NCBI GenBank assembly: GCA_015229165.1
Contig: JADGCD010000006.1
Location: 1-25,494, forward strand
Direction: 5' to 3'
Source of the DNA: Nitrospinota bacterium
GTDB lineage: Bacteria; Nitrospinota_A; UBA7883; JADGGD01
Length of the DNA: 25,494 nucleotides
The notes beneath the pieces are model-generated. The model had not been told where the DNA came from, did not search any database, and worked only from the letters and a program-made list of their open reading frames with translations. Shown one piece after another: positions 16,915 through 24,953 of the stretch. The translations under genes were made by a program, and so were the position numbers. Each line of letters opens with the position of its first letter. Positions within the stretch are counted from its first letter, which is position 1.

Positions 16915-17367
16915 ATGAGTACTGCAGTCCAGAACCCTGATGTGGCCGCTGAACGCATCAGAATGAAGCAAACGTTTCGTGATCGTTTGCAGCTCCTGAT
17001 GAAAGGCGAGCGCCCTTATACCTGGGCGCGCAAGGTCGGTATCGAGAAAGGGTTATTCCAGTATTACTGGCAGAAGGGGAAGATTCCTACCTTTGAGAAT
17101 CTTCTGAAAATCCAGAACTTCACCGGCTGCTCCCTCGACTGGCTCCTGACCGGCCGGGCCGTGGCCATCGACCAGATCGAAAATCTCCCCATGATCCGGG
17201 AAGACAGCCCGGTCTACGGCGAGATGAACCTGCGCCGATCCGAGTCGTTGGAGCTGGTCAAAAAGCTTTACGCCTCCCGCAACGAAGAGGACATCGCCCT
17301 CCTCGAAGGGATTCTCGGCAAGCTGGCCCCCGAGGGCGCCGCAAAGAAGAAGGGCGGGAAGAAGTAA
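16915..17367 (+). CDS. HTH transcriptional regulator, phage CI-repressor N-terminal type
   Basis: A 150-residue DNA-binding protein. Residues about 18-80 match the bacteriophage CI-repressor helix-turn-helix family: an early helix (FRDRLQLLM), a recognition region around KVGIEKGLFQYYWQKGKIP, and SLDWLLTGRA at the end, a well-known ending of this domain. No LexA/S24-type peptidase domain follows; the remaining 70 residues are charged, helical and end in a lysine-rich tail, so SOS-type self-cleavage is not expected. ATG 16915 is chosen because the promoter ends at 16863; the longer frame would start upstream of it. GCGGAG lies about 10 bases before the start. It sits between the FAS-like cluster and leuCD and could control either, or itself. 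The lower GC of its 5' half hints at separate origin. Confidence 0.82.
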   Translation: MSTAVQNPDVAAERIRMKQTFRDRLQLLMKGERPYTWARKVGIEKGLFQYYWQKGKIPTFENLLKIQNFTGCSLDWLLTGRAVAIDQIENLPMIREDSPVYGEMNLRRSESLELVKKLYASRNEEDIALLEGILGKLAPEGAAKKKGGKK

Positions 17368-17390
17368 CCGCTTCCGCACGTTCGCGACTG

Positions 17391-17423
17391 CGTCGGCGCC
17401 CTTCGGGTCGCCGACGTTTCTTT
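17391..17423 (+). terminator. Rho-independent terminator after the regulator gene
   Basis: CGTCGGCG (17391-17398) pairs perfectly with CGCCGACG (17409-17416) across a 10-base loop that can pair further (CC with GG), followed by the T-rich TTTCTTT (17417-17423). It separates the regulator from leuCD. Confidence 0.75.
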
Positions 17424-17446
17424 GCCCGGCGACGCCCCCTTTTCGG

Positions 17447-17474
17447 TTGAAATCGCGTCGATCCGTACTACAAT
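17447..17474 (+). promoter_or_regulatory. Sigma70-like promoter for leuCD
   Basis: TTGAAA (17447-17452) and TACAAT (17469-17474) are separated by 16 bases, directly after the preceding terminator. The leader of about 42 bases is too short for a leucine attenuator, and no leader peptide is visible. Confidence 0.65.
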
Positions 17475-17522
17475 CGATCTCTTTCTTTTACACGGCTCTC
17501 ATCGCTACGAGGCACACTGACC

Positions 17523-18803
17523 ATGGGAATGACCATCACCGAAAAAATCCTGGCGGCCCACGCGGGCGTGGAATCGGTCCGCCCCGGGGAGATCGTCAAC
17601 TGCGACGTCGACATCGCCCTCGGGAACGACATCACCGCCCCCATCGCCATCAGCGAGCTGAAAAAGGTGGGCGCGGGCAAGGTCTTCAACACCGAGAAGG
17701 TCGTCCTCGTCCCCGACCACTTCGCCCCCAACAAGGACATCGCCAGCGCCCAGCAGGCAAAGGTCATGCGGGTCTTCGCCCAGCAGCAGGGGTTGCGCAA
17801 CTATTTCGAAGTGGGGCAGATGGGGATCGAGCACGCCCTTCTGCCGGAGAACAACCTGACGCTGCCGGGCGACGTGATCATCGGCGCCGACTCCCACACC
17901 TGCACCTACGGGGCGCTGGGGGCCTTCTCCACCGGCATCGGCTCCACCGATCTGGCCGCCACCATGATCACCGGCAAGATCTGGTTCAAGGTTCCCGAGA
18001 CGATGAAGTTCATCTTCAACGGAAAAAAGAAGAACAAGTGGATCACCGGGAAAGATTTGATCCTCTACACCATCGGCAAGGTCGGCGTCTCCGGCGCCCT
18101 CTACCGGGCCATGGAGTTCGTCGGTCCGATGATCGACGACGCCACCATGGACGACCGGTTCGCCCTGGCCAACATGGCGGTGGAGGCCGGCGCCAAGAAC
18201 GGCATCATGGCCGCCAACCAGAAAGTGCTCGACTTCATCGCCGCCCAGGAGCGCAAGGCCGAGCGGGAGTGGAAGGTCTACGCCTCCGACCCCGACGCCG
18301 CCTATCACAGCGTTCACCAGTACGATGGGGCCGACATCGACCTGCAGGTGGCGTTTCCCCATCTCCCCTCCAACACACGCCCCGTGGGAGAAGCCAAGGA
18401 CGTCCGTCTCGACCAGGTGGTGGTCGGCTCCTGCACCAACGGCCGGTTCGCCGACCTGGAGGTGGTCGCCGGATTGCTGAAGGGGAACAAGGTGGCCAAC
18501 GGGGTCCGGATGATCATCATCCCCGCCACGCAGAAGATCTACAAGAAGGCGATGCATGCCGGGTTCCTCGACATCTTCATCGACGCCGGGGCGGTGGTCT
18601 CCACCCCCACCTGCGGTCCCTGCCTGGGGGGACACATGGGGATTCTGGCGGAAGGGGAGAAATGCCTGGCTACCACCAACCGCAACTTCATCGGGCGGAT
18701 GGGGCATCCGAAATCGGAGGTCTATCTGGCCAGCCCGGCGGTGGCGGCCGCCTCGGCCATGACCGGCCGCATCACCGATCCCGCCGAGATCGCGGGGGAG
18801 TAA
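17523..18803 (+). CDS. leuC: 3-isopropylmalate dehydratase large subunit
   Basis: A 426-residue aconitase-family subunit that, with LeuD, isomerises 2-isopropylmalate to 3-isopropylmalate in leucine biosynthesis. The three cysteine ligands of the [4Fe-4S] cluster are Cys304 in GSCTNGR and Cys364 and Cys367 in TCGPCLGG. IIGADSHTCTYGALGAF is the usual active-site region. The length of about 425 residues places it in the shorter, LeuC2/HacA-like group found in deltaproteobacteria, clostridia and archaea, not the 465-residue enterobacterial form; homoaconitase is thus an alternative by family but unlikely next to this LeuD. ATG 17523 has GAGG about 10 bases upstream; ATG 17529 is also possible. 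LeuD starts 10 bases after the stop. Confidence 0.93.
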   Translation: MGMTITEKILAAHAGVESVRPGEIVNCDVDIALGNDITAPIAISELKKVGAGKVFNTEKVVLVPDHFAPNKDIASAQQAKVMRVFAQQQGLRNYFEVGQMGIEHALLPENNLTLPGDVIIGADSHTCTYGALGAFSTGIGSTDLAATMITGKIWFKVPETMKFIFNGKKKNKWITGKDLILYTIGKVGVSGALYRAMEFVGPMIDDATMDDRFALANMAVEAGAKNGIMAANQKVLDFIAAQERKAEREWKVYASDPDAAYHSVHQYDGADIDLQVAFPHLPSNTRPVGEAKDVRLDQVVVGSCTNGRFADLEVVAGLLKGNKVANGVRMIIIPATQKIYKKAMHAGFLDIFIDAGAVVSTPTCGPCLGGHMGILAEGEKCLATTNRNFIGRMGHPKSEVYLASPAVAAASAMTGRITDPAEIAGE

Positions 18804-18813
18804 GGGAGAAACC

Positions 18814-19308
18814 ATGAAGATCAAAGCGAAAATCTGGAAATTCGGCGCCGACGTCGACACCGATCAGATCATCCCGGCCCGGTATCTGAACACCATCGAC
18901 CCGGCGGAGCTGGCCAAACACGTGATGGAAGACGCCGACCCGTCGTTCCCCAAGAGCGTGAAGCCGGGCGACGTCATCGTGGCCGCCGACAACTTCGGCT
19001 GCGGCTCCTCCCGGGAGCATGCCCCCATCGCCATCAAGGCGGCGGGTATTCCGGTGGTCATCGCCCCCTTCTTCGCCCGCATTTTCTATCGGAACGCCTT
19101 CAACATGGGGCTGCCGATCCTCGAGTGCAAAGACGCCGCCGACGAGGCGACCACCGGCGACGAAATGGAGATCGACACCGCCACCGGCGCGATCACCAAT
19201 GTGACGAAGGGGAAAAGCTATCAGGCGGCGCCGATTCCCCCCTTCATGCAGGAGCTGATCGACGCGGGGGGGCTGATGGCCTATACTGCGGCGAAAATGG
19301 GGGGGTGA
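18814..19308 (+). CDS. leuD: 3-isopropylmalate dehydratase small subunit
   Basis: A 164-residue swivel-domain partner of LeuC. The N-terminal KFGADVDTDQIIPARYL and the GCGSSREHAP segment near residue 65, which touches the substrate, are both diagnostic. The short length matches partners of the LeuC2-type large subunit. GGGAGAA lies just upstream of ATG 18814, and the 10-base gap to leuC shows one operon. The strong terminator 21 bases downstream ends the transcript. leuA and leuB are not in the window. Confidence 0.93.
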   Translation: MKIKAKIWKFGADVDTDQIIPARYLNTIDPAELAKHVMEDADPSFPKSVKPGDVIVAADNFGCGSSREHAPIAIKAAGIPVVIAPFFARIFYRNAFNMGLPILECKDAADEATTGDEMEIDTATGAITNVTKGKSYQAAPIPPFMQELIDAGGLMAYTAAKMGG

Positions 19309-19328
19309 CCGACGCTCTTGCTCTTATG

Positions 19329-19362
19329 ACCACCCCGACCAAACCGGTCGGGGTGGTTTTTT
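19329..19362 (+). terminator. Rho-independent terminator of leuCD
   Basis: ACCACCCCGACC (19329-19340) and GGTCGGGGTGGT (19346-19357) form a perfect 12-bp stem with a 5-base loop, followed by T through 19362. This is the clearest terminator of the window. Confidence 0.92.
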
Positions 19363-19512
19363 GTGCGCCCGGCCCGGCCTTCCAACCGGGGGGGGCAGGC
19401 CGCAGAAGCGTCATCCGCCCCTACAAAAATGTGGTATCGTGAAAAAATACTTCCGGCGGCAGGAGAGGCGGCCCCGACGGAAGCTCCCAATCCACAATCA
19501 GCAGGTGGGCCC

Positions 19513-20253
19513 GTGGACATAGACATCACGCAACCGGTCGAAATCGACGACGGCGTTTTCTGGGTCGGTTTCGACGACAAGGAGTCGGGCCTGCACTGCA
19601 ACCCCTATGTTCTGGTTGATCAGGGGGAGGCGATCTTCTTCGACCCCGGCTCGGTCCCCCACTTTCCCCAGGTGCTCCAGAAGCTGGTGAAGGTGGTGGA
19701 GATCAAGCAGATCACCCATTTCGTCGTGACCCATCAGGACCCCGATCTCTGCGCCGCCATCCCGAAGTTCGAGGAGCTGGTCTACGGCAACGGCGGATCG
19801 GCAAGGATCGTCGCCCACACCCGGGCCAGCGTCCTCATCGCCCACTACGGCGTCCGCAGCGAGTTCTACCACATCGACCTGAACGACTGGAAGCTGACGC
19901 TCCGGTCGGGGCGGGAGCTCCAGTTCGTCTTCGCCCCCTACCTCCATTTCCCCGGCGCCTACATGACCTACGACCCGACCAGCCGGATTCTCTTCTCCGG
20001 CGACATCTTCGGCGCCTTTTCCTTCGACTGGAACCTCTACGCCAACGAGTATTACATCGAGGCGATGAAGGCGTTCCACGAGAACTACATGCCCAGCAAC
20101 CGGATCCTGCGCACCGCCATGGGTCGGCTCGATCCGCTCGACATCAAGATGATCGCCCCCCAGCACGGGTCGATCATCAAGGAAGACGTCCGCCGCTACA
20201 TCGACGTTCTGCGTGAGCTCGACTGCGGCGATTACATCCTGCATCAGGATTGA
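19513..20253 (+). CDS. ODP-type diiron metallo-beta-lactamase-fold protein
   Basis: A 246-residue protein matching the diiron half of flavodiiron proteins but with no flavodoxin domain. Likely iron ligands are His74, Asp76 and Asp78 (HQDPD, replacing the HxExDH of flavodiiron enzymes, with Leu79 where the last His would be), His145, Asp164 in SGDIFGA and His218 in PQHGS. The N-terminal ESGLHCNPYVL is typical of the stand-alone ODP group, whose studied Treponema member binds oxygen and signals to the chemotaxis system. An oxygen-sensing or oxygen-reducing role is therefore plausible, not shown. GTG 19513 is chosen because the conserved sequence begins soon after; ATG 19429 would add an odd Ala/Pro-rich leader. 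A small gene follows after 17 bases, and flagellar genes lie convergently beyond it. Confidence 0.8.
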   Translation: MDIDITQPVEIDDGVFWVGFDDKESGLHCNPYVLVDQGEAIFFDPGSVPHFPQVLQKLVKVVEIKQITHFVVTHQDPDLCAAIPKFEELVYGNGGSARIVAHTRASVLIAHYGVRSEFYHIDLNDWKLTLRSGRELQFVFAPYLHFPGAYMTYDPTSRILFSGDIFGAFSFDWNLYANEYYIEAMKAFHENYMPSNRILRTAMGRLDPLDIKMIAPQHGSIIKEDVRRYIDVLRELDCGDYILHQD

Positions 20254-20270
20254 AGGGGACCGGGGGGGCA

Positions 20271-20558
20271 ATGTCCGGCTACAGGGGGCTGCTGGAGACC
20301 GTCGCCAAACGGGAAATGGGGATCATCGGGAAAGCCAAGACCTTCGAGGTCTTCCGGGAGCTTTCCATTCCCCTTTCGGAGATCGGTGAGATCACCGGCG
20401 ACGGGAACTACTCTATCGACGACCTCGGGCGGGTCTTCGCCCGACTGCACGAAAAGTTCGGCCCGGTGGCGGTTATGGGCTGCAAGATCGCTGTCTCCCG
20501 ACAGGCGAAGGAACTGGATCTCCCCTTGCCCCCCATCCTGACCTCCCGGATGGCCTGA
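20271..20558 (+). CDS. Small conserved-looking protein of unknown function, downstream of ODP
   Basis: A 95-residue soluble protein I do not recognise. It is predicted mostly helical, with no signal peptide, membrane segment or metal motif; one Cys occurs in MGCKIAVSRQAK. Phrases such as EIGEITGDGNYSIDDLGRVF suggest a small compact domain. ATG 20271 is chosen because GGGGGGG lies just upstream; a start at 20250 would overlap the ODP gene. The 17-base gap makes co-transcription with ODP very likely, so it may be a signalling partner of that protein. Codon use is like that of its neighbours, which supports a real gene. Confidence 0.65.
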   Translation: MSGYRGLLETVAKREMGIIGKAKTFEVFRELSIPLSEIGEITGDGNYSIDDLGRVFARLHEKFGPVAVMGCKIAVSRQAKELDLPLPPILTSRMA

Positions 20559-20581
20559 CCGGTCGTCAACCGTTCGACCGG
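20559..20581. repeat. Hairpin between the convergent ODP operon and flagellar operon
   Basis: CCGGTCG (20559-20565) and CGACCGG (20575-20581) form a 7-bp stem directly after the stop codon, with another CCGGTCGG soon after. No T-run follows on either side, so a terminator is possible but not shown. Confidence 0.35.
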
Positions 20582-20669
20582 CATCCCTTCATCCGGTCGG
20601 CAGGGGAGGGCGGCCACTCTGTATCAGACCGCTCCCGGATAACAGAGCGCCTCTTCGCCCGCGGGGGTC

Positions 20670-21344
20670 TTACGGCCCGGTGGGGCGTTTGACCATCCGC
20701 TCGGACAGGTCGCTGGCAAGGTCGGGAGGCATGGCCGCGAGGATCCGGGCGGCGTTGCGCTCCTTGATGGCCGACAAGACCCTGACCGCGATCCGCCGGT
20801 CGAGTTTGCCGATCAGTTGGGCCGCGTTGGTGGGGGACATCGACCCGTAGGTCTTGGCCAGCTTGGTCACCGCCTCGTCCTCCAGGTCGGTCCGCATCTT
20901 GATCTGCTCTTCGATCTTCGCCTGCAGCGCCTTCAGTTCGGTAATCTGGCTGTCCAGATCGCCGGAGAGGGCGTTGAGCCGCTCCTCCTTCCGGTCCAAC
21001 TCCTTCTCCCGGGCGTCGAGCGCTTTTTGGCGTTTTTCGACATCCTGAAGGATTTCGAGGTCGAGCGATCCGACATCCACCGGCTGGGAGGGGCGGTCGG
21101 CCTCGTCGGGGGCGGTCGGCTTGGTCGGGTCGGCTGCGGCGGACGGGGCGGGTGCGGACCCCTGCGCCGGGTCGGTGGCGGCCGGGGTCTGCTGGGCCTC
21201 GACCGGCGGGGCGAAGGCGGCGAGAATCCCTTCCGTCGAAAGGGAGGGGGAGAAGTACCAGAGGGCGAAGGCCCCCTTCGCCAGCAGGACAAGACCCGCC
21301 AAGAGCAACAGCGGTTTCTTCACCGATCCGTTCCGTCCGTTCAT
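20670..21344 (-). CDS. motE: MotE-family flagellar protein, MgtE-N-like domain
   Basis: A 224-residue inner-membrane protein at the end of the flagellar operon. It has one N-terminal transmembrane segment (about residues 11-31), a Pro/Ala/Thr-rich linker (about 48-90), a long coiled coil (about 92-155) and a C-terminal MgtE-N-like domain (about 160-215) with a regular pattern of short helices. This arrangement is that of MotE proteins, which act in the periplasm in motor assembly, studied in alphaproteobacteria as a MotC chaperone. The start overlaps the fliJ stop by ATGA. The gene is often annotated as hypothetical; the architecture and position make MotE likely. No motA or motB is in the window. 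Confidence 0.78.
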   Translation of the reverse strand: MNGRNGSVKKPLLLLAGLVLLAKGAFALWYFSPSLSTEGILAAFAPPVEAQQTPAATDPAQGSAPAPSAAADPTKPTAPDEADRPSQPVDVGSLDLEILQDVEKRQKALDAREKELDRKEERLNALSGDLDSQITELKALQAKIEEQIKMRTDLEDEAVTKLAKTYGSMSPTNAAQLIGKLDRRIAVRVLSAIKERNAARILAAMPPDLASDLSERMVKRPTGP

Positions 21345-21784
21345 GACGTCAGGTTCCTTCCGAAACGGACCGAAGCCATTTCGTCGGCCGCCATCCGCTC
21401 TTTTTTCTGTTCATCCTCGTCGTAGCGCGTCTTCATCAGATCCCGGTGGCTTTCCAGAATCTTTCGCCCCTTCATCGCCTCCACCAGCTTTTGCCGCTCC
21501 ATCTCGACGATCTCGTCGGCCTGCCGCTTGCGGGCCCGCTCTTCCCACGCGTCGTGGGAGCTGCCCCGAAAGAAGTTGTCGTAGAGGGCCAGCATGGCGG
21601 CGTTGTCGATCTGTCCGATCCGAGCCCGCTTCTCGTCCATCTTCGCTTCCCGTTCCCGTTCGAGGGCGCCGAGCCGTTGGGCGATGGCCAGGGCGTGGCG
21701 GTTGGCCGCCCCCAGCGAGCGCTGGGCCTCCTCCTCAACGGTCTTCCGGTAGCGGAGCAGCGTTTGGAGCCGGTAGCGGAACAT
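21341..21784 (-). CDS. fliJ: Flagellar export protein FliJ
   Basis: A 147-residue, almost fully helical protein forming a coiled-coil hairpin, with the MFRYRLQTLLRYRKTVEEEAQ start typical of FliJ. FliJ sits in the FliI hexamer, resembles the gamma subunit of F-type ATPase, and escorts export chaperones to the gate. Sequence conservation in this family is low, so the N-terminal motif, length and location between fliI and motE carry the call. The start lies 10 bases after the fliI stop. Confidence 0.88.
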   Translation of the reverse strand: MFRYRLQTLLRYRKTVEEEAQRSLGAANRHALAIAQRLGALEREREAKMDEKRARIGQIDNAAMLALYDNFFRGSSHDAWEERARKRQADEIVEMERQKLVEAMKGRKILESHRDLMKTRYDEDEQKKERMAADEMASVRFGRNLTS

Positions 21785-21794
21785 GGATTACCTC

Positions 21795-23123
21795 TCACCC
21801 CTGTCCGACGATTTTCGTCAGCGCGGCAAGAGAGGCGGCGAATTCGCTCTTCTCTTCCACCCCCTGCCGGAGGAACTGGGTCATCTGGTCGATTTTGGCC
21901 ACAGAGGCGTCGATACGGGCGTTGCTCCCCTTCACATAGGCGCCGATGTTGATCAGATCCTCCGCCTCCCGGTAGGTGGCGTACAGCTCCTTGAACTTGT
22001 TGGCCTGCTTCATGTGGGCAGGCGTCGTCACGTCGGGCATGACGCGGCTGATGGAGTTGAGCAGGTCGATGGCAGGGTAGTGGTTCATCCCCGCCAGACG
22101 GCGCGAGAGGAAGATGTGGCCGTCCAGAATCGCCCGCGACGCGTCGGAGATCGGCTCGGCCAGGTCGTCCCCTTCGATGAGGACCGTGTAGAGGCCGGTG
22201 ATCGATCCCTTTCCGGCGCAGGTTCCGGCCCGCTCCAGCAGCCGGGGGAGGGAGGCGAAGACCGACGGGGTGTACCCCTTGGTCGCCGGGGGCTCGCCAA
22301 CGGAAAGGCCGATCTCCCGCTGGGCCATGGCGTAGCGGGTAAGGCTGTCCATCATCAGGAGGACGTTCTTTCCCCGGTCGCGGAAATGCTCGGCGATGGT
22401 GGTGGCGACGTAGGCGCCCCGGACCCTAAGCAGGGGCGACTGGTCCGACGTGGCGACAACCACCACCGACCGGCGCATCCCTTCGTCGCCCAGGTTCTTT
22501 TCGATGAACTCCCTGAGCTCCCGGCCCCGCTCGCCGATGAGGCCGATGACGTTGACGTCGGCGGTGGTGTTCTTGGCCATCATCCCCAGCGTCACCGACT
22601 TGCCCACCCCTGCGCCGGCCATGATGCCGATCCGCTGGCCCATGCCGATGGTCAGAAGCCCGTTGATCGCCCGGATGCCGACGTCCAGCGGCTTGTGGAT
22701 GCGGGCACGGGTCATGGGGTTGATCGGGTCGGCGTAGAGCGACCGTTCCCCCCGGCAGAGGAGGGGCCCCTTGCCGTCCAGCGGATTGCCGGCGGCGTCG
22801 ATGACCCGGCCAAGGAGCGAATCGTCCACCCGGACGGTGGCGCTCTCCCGGCTCATGGCGATATGGCAGCCGGGGGCGATCCCCCGCAACTCCCCCAGGG
22901 GCATCATGAGAATCCGGTTCCCCGAGAAGCCGACCACCTCCGCCTTCACCGGCGGGAGACCTTTCGTCTTCGGATAGATGTCACAGATGCCGCCGACGGA
23001 GAGGTCAGGGCCGATACCTTCCACCACCAGCCCGATCACCCGGGCCACCTTCCCGGAAATGCGGATGGTGGAGGTTTGGGAGAGCGCTTCCCGATACTTG
23101 CCGAAATCGACCTCAACCGGCAT
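21795..23123 (-). CDS. fliI: Flagellar export ATPase FliI
   Basis: A 442-residue ATPase of the flagellar type III export apparatus on the cytoplasmic side of the basal body. Walker A is AGAGVGKS (169-176), GERGRE is at 197-202 with the catalytic Glu, and Walker B ends at Asp259 in VLLMMDS. SLTRYAMAQREIGLSVGEPP is a family hallmark distinguishing FliI and its secretion homologues from F1-beta. The start ATG lies within the end of fliH (11-base overlap), indicating translational coupling. Length matches the family. Confidence 0.96.
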   Translation of the reverse strand: MPVEVDFGKYREALSQTSTIRISGKVARVIGLVVEGIGPDLSVGGICDIYPKTKGLPPVKAEVVGFSGNRILMMPLGELRGIAPGCHIAMSRESATVRVDDSLLGRVIDAAGNPLDGKGPLLCRGERSLYADPINPMTRARIHKPLDVGIRAINGLLTIGMGQRIGIMAGAGVGKSVTLGMMAKNTTADVNVIGLIGERGRELREFIEKNLGDEGMRRSVVVVATSDQSPLLRVRGAYVATTIAEHFRDRGKNVLLMMDSLTRYAMAQREIGLSVGEPPATKGYTPSVFASLPRLLERAGTCAGKGSITGLYTVLIEGDDLAEPISDASRAILDGHIFLSRRLAGMNHYPAIDLLNSISRVMPDVTTPAHMKQANKFKELYATYREAEDLINIGAYVKGSNARIDASVAKIDQMTQFLRQGVEEKSEFAASLAALTKIVGQG

Positions 23124-23910
23124 TGTTCGCTCCCCCCTTGCGTCCCCGCTCGTCCATCAGGGCGGAGAGGAACGCTTCCCGCACCGTTTCGAGCTGGGTT
23201 TCGATCCGGGCGTCGATGGCGCCGATGTTCGTTTCGACCAGACACCCTCCCCGGACCAGGTTCGGGTCGGCGGCGAAGGTGACCCGGTCGATGTTCTCCA
23301 CCATCTCCGAAAGCTGGGGGCGGACCTTTTCGGCCTCGGCCAGATCGTCCGGGGCCACCTTGATGTTCAGCTCCTCCTTCGCCTGCAACTTGTCGACCGC
23401 CTCGATGATGACGTTGCGGACCAGCGATGGCTCCGCCTCCACCAGCACGCCGAAGACGGTCTTCGACACCGCCACCACCAGGTCGATCATCTCCCCCTCG
23501 GCGTTCCGGTAGAATTCGCCCCGGGCGGCGGTCAGCTCGCGGACGAGAGCGGTCATGGAGTCGATGAGGGGGCGGGCGGTATTCTGACCGGCGGCGTAGC
23601 CTTCCTTCTTGCCCGCCGCGAATCCTTCCTTGCGGGCGGTTTCGGCGATGGCGGCCGCCTCGGCCCGGGCGGCGGCGATCATCCGGGCCGCCTCGTCGGA
23701 GCTCTTGTTGAGAATCTCTTCCCGGCGCAACCCCCCCGACAGGTCGAAATCGAAGCCGCCGAGAATGAATTCGCCCCCCTTTTCGAGCCCCTTGTCGGGG
23801 ATGAACCGCTCCTCCCGGGTGACCCGGGGGGCCAGCGGTTTGTCGAAGGTCGGCATGTCGAAGGGGCGGGCGACCCGATCCCCCTCCTCTTGCTTGTAAA
23901 GTCTAGACAA
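23113..23910 (-). CDS. fliH: Flagellar assembly protein FliH
   Basis: A 265-residue regulator of FliI that links it to the export gate, with a V/A-ATPase E-subunit-like layout. The first 75 residues are variable, then comes a long helix (about 75-125) with GFAAGKKEGYAAGQ, a GxxxG-type repeat characteristic of FliH, and a C-terminal domain that binds FliI. The proposed start is TTG 23910, because AGGAGAGG lies directly upstream and the protein then begins MSRLYKQ. A TTG at 23931 is in frame but lies within the fliG sequence without a ribosome binding site. From 23910 it overlaps the fliG end by 8 bases. Confidence 0.88.
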   Translation of the reverse strand: MSRLYKQEEGDRVARPFDMPTFDKPLAPRVTREERFIPDKGLEKGGEFILGGFDFDLSGGLRREEILNKSSDEAARMIAAARAEAAAIAETARKEGFAAGKKEGYAAGQNTARPLIDSMTALVRELTAARGEFYRNAEGEMIDLVVAVSKTVFGVLVEAEPSLVRNVIIEAVDKLQAKEELNIKVAPDDLAEAEKVRPQLSEMVENIDRVTFAADPNLVRGGCLVETNIGAIDARIETQLETVREAFLSALMDERGRKGGANNAG

Positions 23911-24922
23911 GTTCCTCTCCTCCGCCCGCAAGGACGATCTTTCCTTCGTCTTCCATCCGCTTCACGGTCCTGAGGATGTTCTGCTGCGCCTTCTCGACGT
24001 CGGAGATCTTCACCGGCCCCATGGCCTCCAGGTCTTCCTTCATCATCAGGGCGGCCCGCTCCGACATGTTGGCGAAGATCTTCTCCTTGAGCGGTTCGGT
24101 GGCCGTCTTGAGCGCCAGCATCAGGTCGTTGGAGTCGAGCTCCTTGAGGATCGTCTGCATCCCCCGGTCGTCCACCGAGATCAGGTCTTCGAAGACGAAC
24201 ATCAGTTGGCGGATGCTTTCGGCCAGCTCCGGGTTGTTGGCCTCGATCTCGCCGAGGACGTTCCCCTCGGTGGCCCGGTCCATGCTGTTGATGATCTCCG
24301 CCACCGCTTCGACGCCGCCGATCTGGCTCCCCTCCATGGTTCCGGCGGTCCGGAACTCGTGGGCCAGCGCCTCGTCCAGCTCCTTGATGACCCCCGGCGC
24401 GATCCGGTCCAGCGTGGCCATCCGGTACATCACCTCCGGCTGGAACTTTTCGGGGAGCTCGCGGACCACTTCGGCGGCGTGGGAAGGCTCCAGGTGGGCG
24501 AGGATGATGGCGCAGGTCTGGGGATGTTCGTTGCGCATGAAGGCGCCGATCGTCTTGGCGTCCAGATTCCGGACCGCGTCCAACCCGCCGCCCATGTCCT
24601 CTTCCTCCCCTTCGGAGAGGCGGGCCATGATCTCGCTGACCTTTTTCGGGTCCATGGACGATTCCAGCAGGCGGCGCAGATACTCCTTGCCGCCGGCCAC
24701 GTAGCCCCCCTGGCCCGATTCGAAGAGGGCCACGAACTCCTCGATAATGCTGTCCACCAGCGAATTGGAGACGGAGGTCAGGCTGCTCATGTAGGAGGAG
24801 ACCTTGTGAATCTCCGCGTCGTCCAACTCGGCCAGCACTTTGGCGGCCAGCTCGTCCCCGACGGCGATCAGCATCACCGCCGCCTTCTCCGGGCCGGAAA
24901 GGGTCTTTTGCTCACGTGCCAT
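23903..24922 (-). CDS. fliG: Flagellar motor switch protein FliG
   Basis: A 339-residue component of the rotor C-ring that couples stator torque and chemotaxis signals to rotation. The N-terminal domain (1-100) binds FliF; the middle domain has the EHPQT motif (132-136) that contacts FliM; the C-terminal torque domain carries the conserved charged ridge with MFVFEDL and DDRGMQTILKEL. Length is normal. It starts 31 bases after the fliF stop and overlaps fliH, in the usual fliFGHIJ order. Confidence 0.96.
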   Translation of the reverse strand: MAREQKTLSGPEKAAVMLIAVGDELAAKVLAELDDAEIHKVSSYMSSLTSVSNSLVDSIIEEFVALFESGQGGYVAGGKEYLRRLLESSMDPKKVSEIMARLSEGEEEDMGGGLDAVRNLDAKTIGAFMRNEHPQTCAIILAHLEPSHAAEVVRELPEKFQPEVMYRMATLDRIAPGVIKELDEALAHEFRTAGTMEGSQIGGVEAVAEIINSMDRATEGNVLGEIEANNPELAESIRQLMFVFEDLISVDDRGMQTILKELDSNDLMLALKTATEPLKEKIFANMSERAALMMKEDLEAMGPVKISDVEKAQQNILRTVKRMEDEGKIVLAGGGEELV

Positions 24923-24953
24923 GGTCGTTTAACCTTCTCTCGTCACTATCATT

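Noticed and set aside
19363..19512. Extended N-terminus of the ODP-type protein
   Set aside because: The extra residues are Ala/Pro-rich, begin in the terminator tail and precede the conserved sequence; no ribosome binding site supports them.
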